A DNA stretch of 64,000 bases, taken from Hydractinia symbiolongicarpus (Eukaryota > Cnidaria > Hydrozoa > Anthoathecata > Hydractiniidae). The notes beneath the pieces are model-generated. The model was given only the letters and a program-made list of their open reading frames with translations, ran no database searches and had not been told where the DNA came from. The DNA lies in assembly GCF_029227915.1 (NCBI RefSeq), contig NC_079881.1, positions 11,571,501 to 11,635,500 on the forward strand, in the 5' to 3' direction. The position numbers were made by a program, and so were the translations under genes. This document shows, in pieces, positions 36,465 to 47,769 of the stretch; within the stretch, counting starts at the first letter, position 1; each line of letters begins with the position of its first letter.

Positions 36465-36662
36465 AGTAATTATTATTATTATTCCGAATATTTATACATG
36501 ATAGCCACTTCGGTGTTGGAAACCTACCCAATTTCCCTCACATGGAATGGGTTGACCCGTAGCTGTGATAAAGGCACTTGCTAAACATGCCCGCGCTGTG
36601 TACTGAACCACGGACCTTGTGATTGCGAAGCGAACTCCGTAACCGCAAGGCCACGCGCCATT
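36465..36662 (-). mobile_element. tRNA-derived SINE
   Basis: Read on the minus strand it starts GGCGCGTGGCCTTGCGGTTA, has a tRNA-like head with a B-box-like word (GTCCGTGGTTCAGTACAC), then an unrelated body, and ends in a (AATAAT)n-type tail near 36466-36480. Head, body and simple-repeat tail are the standard SINE layout. It is not a functional tRNA because no cloverleaf with an anticodon stem can be drawn. The GGCGCG start is shared with the SINE-like segments of the GPCR array. Confidence 0.65.
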
Positions 36663-36872
36663 GTAGTCAGCACATTTTCTGTCAGCTGAAAATCCAATTA
36701 CTTTAATTAGAATAAAATAGAATAAATTCGAACGTTTGAAGTTTCTAATAGCCTAATGAAAGTTATATGACATATTTCCCATATGTCACTTGAATGAATA
36801 GTATTAAAATTTGCATGTTCTTTTTCTAATTTCGACTTTAATATACTCTAAAGTAGTCGCATAATAGCATTT

Positions 36873-36875
<3 letters not shown>

Positions 36876-36916
<41 letters not shown>

Positions 36917-36932
36917 CATTCATTCATTCATT
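36876..36932. repeat. (TCAA)n followed by (ATTC)n microsatellite
   Basis: About nine TCAA copies run into about five CATT copies with no spacer, a compound microsatellite. Confidence 0.95.
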
Positions 36933-37199
36933 TAATTTTAATTTATTTTTATGCGTTCTTCCAAAGATATTACGGTGTAATAAATCTTAGAAACAAGTTT
37001 GCGCTTAAGTTTAATATTTAGCTGGTTTTAGAACTATAAAGAAAAACATTGCTGGACAGTTTCTTCTTATTTTTATTACTATACCTTTATTGGTTTTTAT
37101 ATGATTTTAATTCTGTTTAATTTTTTAGGAAGAAATCATTGAGAAAAAAAAAACAATTTTGAGCTTTTCCAAAACCTCAGCACTATCTAAAGAGATCTG

Positions 37200-37690
37200 T
37201 TCTTATTTGTCAAAATGGGTTTTAGGGAGAGGGCTTATTTATCGGGAGGGGGGGGGGGGGGGTTAAATGGGAGGGGGGCTTATAAATTTATGCAAAAATC
37301 TAACGTGCTGAAAAAAACGATTTTAATAAACACAACATATCTTTCTAAAAGTATAATAATAAAAAACACTAATCGATCTCAATATAATGGTTGGGAAGAG
37401 AAAAAGGGAGGTGTCAGAAGTATATTGTTCGACAAGTTGAAAAAAGAAAAGAAAAACACCCTAACTTTGAATTGGATGTTATAACCACGAGTGTTATTAA
37501 TACCTCAATCTGTGAAATAAATACCATTTAATCAATTGATTATAGTAGTATTTTCTCAGTCCCTATCAACTATATTGAAATTACTGTGAATTCGAATAAT
37601 ATGGGGGCTTATTTGTCAAAATAGGTTTTGGGGGAGGGGGCTTATTCGGGAGGGGGGGGGTTATTCGGGAGTGGGGGATTAATCGATCAT
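37200..37690. repeat. Two G-rich repeat copies flanking about 350 bp
   Basis: The block TTATTTGTCAAAATGGGTTTTAGGG with GGGCTTAT and a run of about 16 G (37205-37282) recurs at about 37610-37685 with GGGGGAGGGGGCTTATTCGGG. Several runs of three or more G within 40 bases give G-quadruplex potential. Both copies have the same orientation, so this may be one family of interspersed repeat or a local duplication. Confidence 0.65.
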
Positions 37691-37870
37691 TAACGGTAGT
37701 CTGCTCATCCTGGCACACGAGTTGAAATTACTGTCTTATTTGGATTCCACCGTCAAATCGTTGTCCAACTAGGTTTATTAGAAGTCACTGAGGTACTCTT
37801 CTCAGTGTTTGCCAATGTTTCCCAAACTGATCTTTTTCAAAATTTCACTGTTATTTTAGACTTGGTAAAG

Positions 37871-38255
37871 TCAAGTGTATCATAAGGCCATTGAATTTCT
37901 ATACTCAAAAAATATTATTCTAAATGACCTTACTGAATATTCCATTTATACTAAACAAGCAGATAGCGTGCCAGTTATCGTTGACTTCTCTTGTATATGT
38001 CATGTTGATAGAGCAAAATTATTATCCGAACGTTTCCAGAAAAGGCTTGCGAAAACGAATCACTTGTCAGCCGAGGTCCCTCTAGGTAAACGGAAGTCGT
38101 TTTTTTCCTCAGACATTTATAATTTTGGGTATTTTATGGCTAACAGTATCACCAACAAAAAAGGAGAAATTTATAGTGGAAAACATAAAACACTCAGTCT
38201 TCTGAACACATATGAAAATAAATTCCCGCAAAAACATTACAAATTTCTATTCTAA
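37871..38255 (+). pseudogene. Degenerate protein-kinase-like fragment
   Basis: A 120-odd-codon open stretch to TAA that follows the order of a kinase C-lobe: I-E-F-L-Y-S-K-N-I-I-L-N-D-L (catalytic-loop position, HRD replaced), V-P-V-I-V-D-F-S (DFG replaced by DFS), H-L-S-A-E-V-P-L-G (APE-like) and F-S-S-D-I-Y-N-F-G-Y-F-M (the well-kept SDIYSFG motif). No N-lobe or ATP loop is found upstream, and the frame lacks a credible ATG. An acceptor-like TAAAG precedes it. It is either a last exon of a split gene or a fragment of a kinase pseudogene next to the receptor array. Confidence 0.45.
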
Positions 38256-38892
38256 GTTATTTATACATGCACGTTCTTTTATAACGATAAATATATCAGA
38301 CTGGGATTTCATGTTAAAAACATTAGATCTATTGTGTTTAGGACAATAGATAGAAAAGAATAATTTAAAGACGGGTTACCATTTTGATATTCTTATAACT
38401 CGAAATTGACCCACTAAATTTGTGTTTCTTATTTTTGATAGATACTTAGCCCTTTCTAAAACATTGAAGTACTTTATATAACAGACTAGTTTTTAGGAGT
38501 TCAATTGTGAGGCTGTTTTTGCCAGATTATTCAAGTTACTGATCTACGTGATTCGTTGGGCAAAAGCTATTGAAGATCACTGCTCATAAGCTAAAATGTC
38601 AGTTGAAAAAATGTTTTCTGAGAATAAAAATCCTTTTTACTATTTTCTATTGCTACTGATACAAAGAATACACAAAATAACACGTCTATATCATACGTGC
38701 CTTTCTCCCCTCCTTTTTAATTTTAATATAACTTAATATATTCTTACATTAATACATTTTTTTGCTATAATTCTTTTTATAATTAGAATCTGTTTGCATA
38801 GTGCAGCTGTATTAAAAATGAAATAAAAATACTAACAAAAAACAAGGCATAACTTAGATACGAAAAAAACATTCAGACACAGGCGAGAAACC

Positions 38893-39819
38893 ATGGAAAA
38901 TACAACAGAAATCGTTTGTCAAGTTATGGGCGTGCCAATAAGGATCAATATGTACTTCCATGTACCAATCCTTGTTTTGGGAATACTCATTGGTATTTTA
39001 GTCATAACTTTTAATGGTATCTTCCTAACTGCAATGTCCAAGCACTCAAGCAGTACTTCTGTTTCCGAGGTGTTGTACATAATGCTAGCAGTAAGTGATC
39101 TTCTGTCAGGTATTATATACATTCCTACATGGTGTTGTCATTGGATACTGGCACTTACATCAATTCCAACGTGCATACCTATAATTCTCACAAGTATACT
39201 TGGATACACTCTCGCAATATTTTCTGTTTTCACCATTTTGTTTATCACTATAAACATTTATTTGTCGGTTATTCATCCCTTTTTATATGAAGTATGGGTG
39301 ACAAAAAAGCGGGTTTTTACTCTCAACTTGTTTGTTTGGATTATATTCTTGGTCATGGTCGTAGGTTCAACATCAACATCGTTGTCTATGTGGATTAGGT
39401 GCAAAAATGTGATAACCTATCTGCTAGTGATCATAATAATTGTCATGGTAACCATGCATATCCGATTAAATAATGAAATTAACAGAATTTGCTCACGAGT
39501 CGCTCAAACTTCAACTGCTCAACAAACTCAAGACATTGGCATGAAAAAGAAAGCGACGAAAATGGGTGTTAAAATCATGCTTGCATTTTTAATGTGTTTC
39601 GTTCCAATCTCATCCATCTTGTTGTACAACAAGATGAATCCGACAGTGATTGTTTCAAACTACTTGCAGCATGTGGGAATAGTATTACTATTCTTAAATG
39701 CGTTGTTGGACCCTTTCATATATTATTTCAGACTAGGAAGAATTCGTTCAAAAGTCCAAGTACTTTTTAATAACTCGCAGACAAAGGAAACGCACGGAGG
39801 ACAAACTTTTAACCACTAA
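38893..39819 (+). CDS. Array GPCR copy 1 (intact)
   Basis: A 308-residue single-exon class-A receptor. N-glycosylation motif N-T-T at 3, TM1 about 22-48, TM2 aspartate D69 in A-V-S-D-L-L, Cys94 for the extracellular disulfide, I-N-I-Y-L-S-V-I-H-P in place of the DRY region (119-129), C-F-V-P at 235-238 in TM6 and D-P-F-I-Y at 273-277 (a DPxxY variant of NPxxY). A C-terminal helix F-R-L-G-R-I-R-S-K-V precedes a short polar tail. The loss of the Arg in DRY is shared by every copy and by the receptor at 2128, so it is a family trait. Differs from copy 2 at several residues (E2, V11, P15, I18 and others). Ligand unknown. Confidence 0.9.
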   Translation: MENTTEIVCQVMGVPIRINMYFHVPILVLGILIGILVITFNGIFLTAMSKHSSSTSVSEVLYIMLAVSDLLSGIIYIPTWCCHWILALTSIPTCIPIILTSILGYTLAIFSVFTILFITINIYLSVIHPFLYEVWVTKKRVFTLNLFVWIIFLVMVVGSTSTSLSMWIRCKNVITYLLVIIIIVMVTMHIRLNNEINRICSRVAQTSTAQQTQDIGMKKKATKMGVKIMLAFLMCFVPISSILLYNKMNPTVIVSNYLQHVGIVLLFLNALLDPFIYYFRLGRIRSKVQVLFNNSQTKETHGGQTFNH

Positions 39820-40427
39820 GATTCATTTCTTTATTAAAACTTTTCACATAAATGTTTGTCAATTATACCCCTATATATGAGACATGTATTTATAATTAAT
39901 TAGATAAAGAAAAATTTAAGTAAATATTGCACGATAATTCGTTGAATACAAAAAATTATCCATTCTCGATAAAGCAAGAATTTCGCGAAATGCAGCCAGT
40001 TTGTTGTTATTATACCCGATTGACCCCTGTTTTTTACCTTTTAAATTGTACCCAGCTTCATGTTTATTTCTGTCATTTAAATCATCTAAGCTTTTAAATC
40101 TCTTTTCCTTTAAAAAACAGATCTAATTGATCGGAAGTATTTGAAAATGATTTGCGAGAACATAAAAGGGCGTTTCCATTTTTAAAATCTCGGACATTTA
40201 TTTCCAAAGTCATAGAACAAGGATTGGTGTATAATAAAACATATACTACCGGAGATTCTTGTTGAATATCAGATTGATTGCTACTTATTAAATGGTTTAA
40301 GAGAGTCACTTTAACACGCAATAATTATCAATAACAGTGCAAATGTGAGATGCATTGGTGTAAGTGAAACTGCATATTGTCTTCTCAAGTGCTGCAAAGA
40401 TGATGGATCGAGTGCAACTTGAATTTT

Positions 40428-40509
40428 CGAACCCACGGCTTGAACCCACGACCTCACGTTGTTGCTATAACATAGGCTGATGATGGACTTAGTTCCGAAA
40501 CCGCGCGCC
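40428..40509 (-). mobile_element. SINE-like tRNA-derived segment in unit 1
   Basis: Minus strand: GGCGCGCGGTTTCGGAACTA followed by GTGGGTTCAAGCC, a B-box-like promoter word. It lies in the 3' flank and was amplified along with the unit; it is not a functional tRNA. Confidence 0.5.
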
Positions 40510-41355
40510 GTTGAGCAAATGTCTCTTTCTGTGGTGTAAAGAGCTTAACAAGTGCACCAAATTTGATTTATCAGTTGGTACGTGAGCTCCGGTTGTGCAT
40601 CACTCGGTAATATCTCGTTGGTGTGTGTTGGTAAAAAGGTATGTCGCAGGGAGGTAGTATCCTCGCCTTGTCTACTACATGTGATAGGGAGAGTTCATCC
40701 AGCATCTTTGCAGGACTTGGGAAGATAATGTGTAGGCAATGTCCATATTCATAATGTGATTTTTTTCTTTAAGACTCTTTTTCACGTCAATAACACATTA
40801 GCACTTCAAAAAGATCTTTTTTGTTGTTCAAAAAATAATTAGCCCTCCAAAGCTTGAGTTAGAATTGTTAGGCAAAAAAAGAAGATTGTACCGTTGAGCA
40901 GCCCAATTGATACCCTTCTGAAACATGGAAGTACTTTTCATAACAACCTAGTCTTTAGGAATTATGGTGCTCCAACTATTAGGCTGTTTTCTTCAGGTTA
41001 TTGATCCACATGATTCGTTGGGTAAAAACTATTGAAAATCACTTCTTATAAGCCGAAATGTCAGGTAAAAAGATGTATTTCTAAAGAAAAATAAATCCTT
41101 TCACTAATTTCTATTGCTACTGATACAAAGAATACACAAAATAACACGTCCATATCATACGTGCTTTTCTCCCCTCCTTTTTAATTTTAATATAATTTAA
41201 TATATTCTTACATTAATACATTTTTTTGCTATAATTCTTTTTATAATTAAAATCTGTTTGCAGAATGCAGCTGTATTCGCAACAAAAAAAAAATACTTAC
41301 AAAAAACAAGACATAACTTATGTTAAAAAAACAATTCAGACACAGGCGAGAAACC

Positions 41356-42282
41356 ATGAAAAATACAACAGAAATCGTTTGTCAAATTATGGGCGTGGCA
41401 ATAAGGACCAATATGTACTTCCATGTACCAATCCTTGTTTTGGGAATACTCATTGGTATTTTAGTCATAACTTTTAATGGTATTTTCTTAACTGCAATGT
41501 CCAAGCACTCAAGCAGTACTTCTGTTTCCGAGGTGTTGTACATAATGCTAGCAGTAAGTGATCTTCTGTCAGGTATTATATACATTCCTACATGGTGTTG
41601 TCATTGGATACTGGCACTTTCATCAATTCCAACGTGCATACCTATGATTCTCACAAGTATATTTGGATACACTCTCGCAATATTTTCTGTTTTCACCATT
41701 TTGTTTATCACTATAAACATTTATTTGTCGGTTATTCATCCCTTTTTGTATGAAGCATGGGTGACAAAAAAGCGGGTTTTTACTCTCAACTTGTTTGTTT
41801 GGATTATATTCTTGGTCATGGTCGTAGGTTCAACATCAACATCGTTGTCTATGTGGATTAGGTGCAAAAATATGACAACCTATCTGTTAGTGATCATAAT
41901 AATTGTCATGGTAACCATGCATATCCGATTAAATAATGAAATTAACAGAATTTGCTCACGAGTCGCTCAAACTTCAACTGCTCAACAAACTCAAGACATT
42001 GGCATGAAAAAGAAAGCGACGAAAATGGGTGTTAAAATCATGCTTGCATTTTTAATGTGTTTCGTTCCAATCTCATCCATCTTGTTGTACAACAAGATGA
42101 ATCCGACAGTGATTGTTTCAAACTACTTGCAGCATGTGGGAATAGTATTACTATTCTTAAATGCGTTGTTGGACCCTTTCATATATTATTTCAGACTAGG
42201 AAGAATTCGTTCAAAAGTCCAAGTACTTTTTAATAACTCGCAGACAAAGCAAACGCACGGAGGACAAACTTTTAACCACTAA
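41356..42282 (+). CDS. Array GPCR copy 2 (intact)
   Basis: 308 residues with the same motifs as copy 1. The frame stays open to an upstream ATG at 41320, which would add 12 residues. I choose 41356 because it matches the copy 1 start, where the upstream frame is broken. Copy-specific changes include F103 in T-S-I-F-G, A134 in L-Y-E-A-W-V and Q299 near the tail. TM and disulfide positions are unchanged, and no frame damage is seen. Confidence 0.9.
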   Translation: MKNTTEIVCQIMGVAIRTNMYFHVPILVLGILIGILVITFNGIFLTAMSKHSSSTSVSEVLYIMLAVSDLLSGIIYIPTWCCHWILALSSIPTCIPMILTSIFGYTLAIFSVFTILFITINIYLSVIHPFLYEAWVTKKRVFTLNLFVWIIFLVMVVGSTSTSLSMWIRCKNMTTYLLVIIIIVMVTMHIRLNNEINRICSRVAQTSTAQQTQDIGMKKKATKMGVKIMLAFLMCFVPISSILLYNKMNPTVIVSNYLQHVGIVLLFLNALLDPFIYYFRLGRIRSKVQVLFNNSQTKQTHGGQTFNH

Positions 42283-42852
42283 GATTCATTTCTTTATTAA
42301 AACTTTTCACATAAATGTTTGTCAATTATACCCCTATATATGAGACATGTATTTATAATAAATTAGATAAAGAAAAATTTAAGTAAATATTGCACGATAA
42401 TTCGTTGAATATAAAAAATTATCCATTCTCGATAAAGCAAGAATTTCGCGAAATGCAGCCAGTTTGTTGTTATTATACCCGATTGACCCCTGTTTTTTAC
42501 CTTTTAAATTGTACCCAGCTTCATGTTTATTTCTGTCATTTAAATCATCTAAGCTTTTAAATCTCTTTTCCTTTAAAAAACAGATCTAATTGATCGGAAG
42601 TATTTGAAAATGATTTGCGAGAACATAAAAGGGCGTTTCCATTTTTAAAATCTCGGACATTTATTTCCAAAGTCATAGAACAAGGATTGGTGTATAATAA
42701 AACATATACTACCGGAGATTCTTGTTGAATATCAGATTGATTGCTACTTATTAAATGGTTTAAGAGAGTCACTTTAACACGCAATAATTATCAATAACAG
42801 TGCAAATGTGAGATGCATTCAAAGATGATGGATCGAGTGCAACTTGAATTTT

Positions 42853-42934
42853 CGAACCCACAGCTTGAACCCACGACCTCACGTTGTTGCTATAACATAG
42901 GCTGATGATGGACTTAGTTCCGAAACCGCGCGCC
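42853..42934 (-). mobile_element. SINE-like tRNA-derived segment in unit 2
   Basis: Same segment as in unit 1. In this unit about 38 bp of flanking sequence (the GGTGTAAGTGAAACTGCATA stretch) has been deleted just beside it. Confidence 0.5.
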
Positions 42935-43780
42935 GTTGAGCAAATGTCTCTTTCTGTGGTGTAAAGAGCTTAACAAGTGCACCAAATTTGATTTATCAGT
43001 TGGTACGTGAACTCCGGTTGTGCATCACTCGGTAATATCTCGTTGGTGTGTGTTGGTAAAAAGGTATGTCGCAGGGAGGTAGTATCCTCGCCTTGTCTAC
43101 TACATGTGATAGGGAGAGTTCATCCAGCATCTTTGCAGGACTTGGGAAGATAATGTGTAGGCAATGTCCATATTCATAATGTGATTTTTTTTCTTTAAGA
43201 CTCTTTTTCACGTCAATAACACATTAGCACTTCAAAAAGATCTTTTTTGTTGTTCAAAAAATAATTAGCCCTCCAAAGCTTGAGTTAGAATTGTTAGGCA
43301 AAAAAAGAAGATTGTACCGTTGAGCAGCCCAATTGATACCCTTCTGAAACATGGAAGTACTTTTCATAACAACCTAGTCTTTAGGAATTATGGTGCTCCA
43401 TCTATTAGGCTGTTTTCTTCAGGTTATTGATCCACATGATTCGTTGGGTAAAAACTATTGAAAATCACTTTTTATAAGCCGAAATTTCAGGTAAAAAGAT
43501 GTATTTCTAAAGAAAAATAAATCCTTTTACTAATTTCTATTGCTACTGATACAAAGAATACACAAAATAACACGTCCATATCATACGTGCTTTTCTCCCT
43601 TCCTTTTTAATTTTAATATAATTTAATATATTCTTACATTAATACATTTTTTTGCTATAATTCTTTTTATAATTAAAATCTGTTTGCAGAATGCAGCTGT
43701 ATTCGCAACAAAAAAAAATACTAACAAAAAACAAGACATAACTTATGTTAAAAAAACAATTCAGACACAGGCGAGAAACC

Positions 43781-44661
43781 ATGAAAAATACAACAGAAAT
43801 CGTTTGTCAAATTATGGGCGTGGCAATTAGGAACAATATGTACTTCCATGTACCAATGGCATTTTCTTAACTGCAATGTCCAAGCACTCAAGCAGTACTT
43901 CTGTTTCCGAGGTGTTGTACATAATGCTAGCAGTAAGTGATCTTCTGTCAGGTATTATATACATTCCTACATGGTGTTGTCATTGGATACTGGCACTTTC
44001 ATCAATTCCAACGTGCATACCTATAATTCTCACAAGTATACTTGGATACACTCTCGCAATATTTTCTGTTTTCACCATTTTGTTTATCACTATAAACATT
44101 TATTTGTCGGTTATTCATCCCTTTTTATATGAAGTATGGGTAACAAAAAAGCGGGTTTTTACTCTCAACTTGTTTGTTTGGATTATATTCTTGGTCATGG
44201 TCGTAGGTTCAACATCAACATCGTTGTCTATGTGGATTAGGTGCAAAAACATGACAACCTATCTGTTAGTGATCATAATAATTGTCATGGTAACCATGCA
44301 TATCCGATTAAATAATGAAATTAACAGAATTTGCTCACGAGTCGCTCAAACTTCAACTGCTCAACAAACTCAAGACATTAGCATGAAAAAGAAAGCGACG
44401 AAAATGGGTGTTAAAATCATGCTTGCATTTTTAATGTGTTTCGTTCCAATCTCATCCATCTTGTTGTACAACAAGATGAATCCGACAGTGATTGTTTCAA
44501 ACTACTTGCAGCATGTGGGAATAGTATTACTATTCTTAAATGCGTTGTTGGACCCTTTCATATATTATTTCAGACTAGGAAGAATTCGTTCAAAAGTCCA
44601 AGTACTTTTTAATAACTCGCAGACAAAGGAAACGCACGGAGGACAAACTTTTAACCACTAA
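43781..44661 (+). pseudogene. Array GPCR copy 3, 46-bp deletion in TM1
   Basis: The original ATG at 43781 reads 28 codons and then hits TAA at 43868, because 46 bp encoding most of TM1 are missing after C-C-A-A-T. The remainder (261 codons from an internal ATG at 43876) is open and almost unchanged from the intact copies. An internal start would yield a receptor without a signal for TM1 insertion, unlikely to work as a normal 7TM. The deletion is identical in copy 4. The low divergence after the break suggests it is recent, though gene conversion could also preserve it. Confidence 0.85.
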
Positions 44662-45269
44662 GATTCATTTCTTTATTAAAACTTTTCGCATAAATGTTTG
44701 TCAATTATACCCCTATATATGAGACATGTATTTATAATTAATTAGATAAAGAAAAATTTAAGTAAATATTGCACGATAATTCGTTGAATAAAAAAAATTA
44801 TCCATTCTCGATAAAGCAAGAATTTCGCGAAATGCAGCCAGTTTGTTGTTATTATACCCGATTGACCCCTGTTTTTTACCTTTTAAATTGTACCCAGCTT
44901 CATGTTTATTTCTGTCATTTAAATCATCTAAGCTTTTAAATCTCTTTTCCTTTAAAAAACAGATCTAATTGATCGAAAGTATTTGAAAATGATTTGCGAG
45001 AACATAAAAGGGCGTTTCCATTTTTAAAATCTCGGACATTTATTTCCAAAGTCATAGAACAAGGATTGGTGTATAATAAAACATATACTACCGGAGATTC
45101 TTGTTGAATATCGGATTGATTGCTACTTATTAAATGGTTTAAGAGAGTCACTTTAACACGCAATAATTATCAATAACAGTGCAAATGTGAGATGCATCGG
45201 TGTAAGTGAAACTGCATATTGTCTTCTCAAGTGCTGCAAAGATGATGGATCGAGTGCAACTTGAATTTT

Positions 45270-45351
45270 CGAACCCACGGCTTGAACCCACGACCTCACG
45301 TTGTTGCTATAACATAGGCTGATGATGGACTTAGTTCCGAAACCGCGCGCC
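45270..45351 (-). mobile_element. SINE-like tRNA-derived segment in unit 3
   Basis: Same tRNA-like head and position as in units 1 and 4. Confidence 0.5.
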
Positions 45352-46198
45352 GTTGAGCAAATGTCTCTTTCTGTGGTGTAAAGAGCTTAACAAGTGCAGC
45401 AAATTTGATTTATCAGTTGGTACGTGAGCTCCGGTTGTGCATCACTCGGTAATATCTCGTTGGTGTGTGTTGGTAAAAAGGTATGTCGCAGGGAGGTAGT
45501 ATCCTCGCCTTGTCTACTACATGTGATAGGGAGAGTTCATCCAGCATCTTTGCAGGACTTGGGAAGATAATGTGTAGGCAATGTCCATATTCATAATGTG
45601 ATTTTTTTTCTTTAAGACTCTTTTTCACGTCAATAACACATTAGCACTTCAAAAAGATCTTTTTTGTTGTTCAAAAAATAATTAGCCCTTCAAAGCTTGA
45701 GTTAGAATTGTTAGGCAAAAAAAGAAGATTGTACCGTTGAGCAGCCCAATTGATGCCCTTTCTGAAACATGGAAGTACTTTTCATAACAACCTAGTCTTT
45801 AGGAATTATGGTGTTCCAACTATTAGGCTGTTTTCTTCAGGCTATTGATCCACATGATTCGTTGGGTAAAAACTATTGAAAATCACTCCTCATAAGCCGA
45901 AATTTCAGGTAAAAAGATGTATTTCTAAAGAAAAATAAATCCTTTTACTAATTTCTATTGCTACTGATACAAAGAATACACAAAATAACACGTCCATATC
46001 ATACGTGCTTTTCTCCCTTCCTTTTTAATTTTAATATAATTTAATATATTCTTACATTAATACATTTTTTTGCTATAATTCTTTTTATAATTAAAATCTG
46101 TTTGCAGAATGCAGCTGTATTCGCAACAAAAAAAAATACTAACAAAAAACAAGACATAACTTATGTTAAAAAAACAATTCAGACACAGGCGAGAAACC

Positions 46199-47079
46199 AT
46201 GAAAAATACAACAGAAATCGTTTGTCAAATTATGGGCGTGGCAATTAGGAACAATATGTACTTCCATGTACCAATGGCATTTTCTTAACTGCAATGTCCA
46301 AGCACTCAAGCAGTACTTCTGTTTCCGAGGTGTTGTACATAATGCTAGCAGTAAGTGATCTTCTGTCAGGTATTATATACATTCCTACATGGTGTTGTCA
46401 TTGGATACTGGCACTTTCATCAATTCCAACGTGCATACCTATAATTCTCACAAGTATACTTGGATACACTCTCGCAATATTTTCTGTTTTCACCATTTTG
46501 TTTATCACTATAAACATTTATTTGTCGGTTATTCATCCCTTTTTATATGAAGTATGGGTAACAAAAAAGCGGGTTTTTACTCTCAACTTGTTTGTTTGGA
46601 TTATATTCTTGGTCATGGTCGTAGGTTCAACATCAACATCGTTGTCTATGTGGATTAGGTGCAAAAACATGACAACCTATCTGTTAGTGATCATAATAAT
46701 TGTCATGGTAACCATGCATATCCGATTAAATAATGAAATTAACAGAATTTGCTCACGAGTCGCTCAAACTTCAACTGCTCAACAAACTCAAGACATTAGC
46801 ATGAAAAAGAAAGCGACGAAAATGGGTGTTAAAATCATGCTTGCATTTTTAATGTGTTTCGTTCCAATCTCATCCATCTTGTTGTACAACAAGATGAATC
46901 CGACAGTGATTGTTTCAAACTACTTGCAGCATGTGGGAATAGTATTACTATTCTTAAATGCGTTGTTGGACCCTTTCATATATTATTTCAGACTAGGAAG
47001 AATTCGTTCAAAAGTCCAAGTACTTTTTAATAACTCGCAGACAAAGCAAACGCACGGAGGACAAACTTTTAACCACTAA
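46199..47079 (+). pseudogene. Array GPCR copy 4, same 46-bp deletion
   Basis: Carries exactly the breakpoint of copy 3, with the G-G-C variant base after it, so the two arose by duplication of the deleted unit. The 3' end instead carries copy 2 variants (Gln rather than Glu before T-H-G-G, and the same flanking bases), making this unit a mosaic. The remaining 261-codon frame from 46294 is open. Confidence 0.85.
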
Positions 47080-47687
47080 GATTCATTTCTTTATTAAAAC
47101 TTTTCACATAAATGTTTGTCAATTATACCCCTATATATGAGACATGTATTTATAATAAATTAGATAAAGAAAAATTTAAGTAAATATTGCACGATAATTC
47201 GTTGAATATAAAAAATTATCCATTCTCGATAAAGCAAGAATTTCGCGAAATGCAGCCAGTTTGTTGTTATTATACCCGATTGACCCCTGTTTTTTACCTT
47301 TTAAATTGTACCCAGCTTCATGTTTATTTCTGTCATTTAAATCATCTAAGCTTTTAAATCTCTTTTCCTTTAAAAAACAGATCTAATTGATCGAAAGTAT
47401 TTGAAAATGATTTGCGAGAACATAAAAGGGCGTTTCCATTTTTAAAATCTCGGACATTTATTTCCAAAGTCATAGAACAAGGATTGGTGTATAATAAAAC
47501 ATATACTACCGGAGATTCTTGTTGAATATCGGATTGATTGCTACTTATTAAATGGTTTAAGAGAGTCACTTTAACACGCAATAATTATCAATAACAGTGC
47601 AAATGTGAGATGCATCGGTGTAAGTGAAACTGCATATTGTCTTCTCAAGTGCTGCAAAGATGATGGATCGAGTGCAACTTGAATTTT

Positions 47688-47769
47688 CGAACCCACGGCT
47701 TGAACCCACGACCTCACGTTGTTGCTATAACATAGGCTGATGATGGACTTAGTTCCGAAACCGCGCGCC
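47688..47769 (-). mobile_element. SINE-like tRNA-derived segment in unit 4
   Basis: Same as in unit 3. This is the last unit of the array that has it. Confidence 0.5.

Noticed and set aside
40428-40509. tRNA gene on the minus strand
   Set aside because: Only the B-box-like word is present. The acceptor stem does not pair and no anticodon arm can be drawn, so a SINE head is the better reading.
42996-43211. 71-codon minus-strand frame repeated in units 2-4
   Set aside because: Unit 1 breaks the frame by one base in a T run, and the frame lies within SINE-like sequence, so it is probably non-coding.
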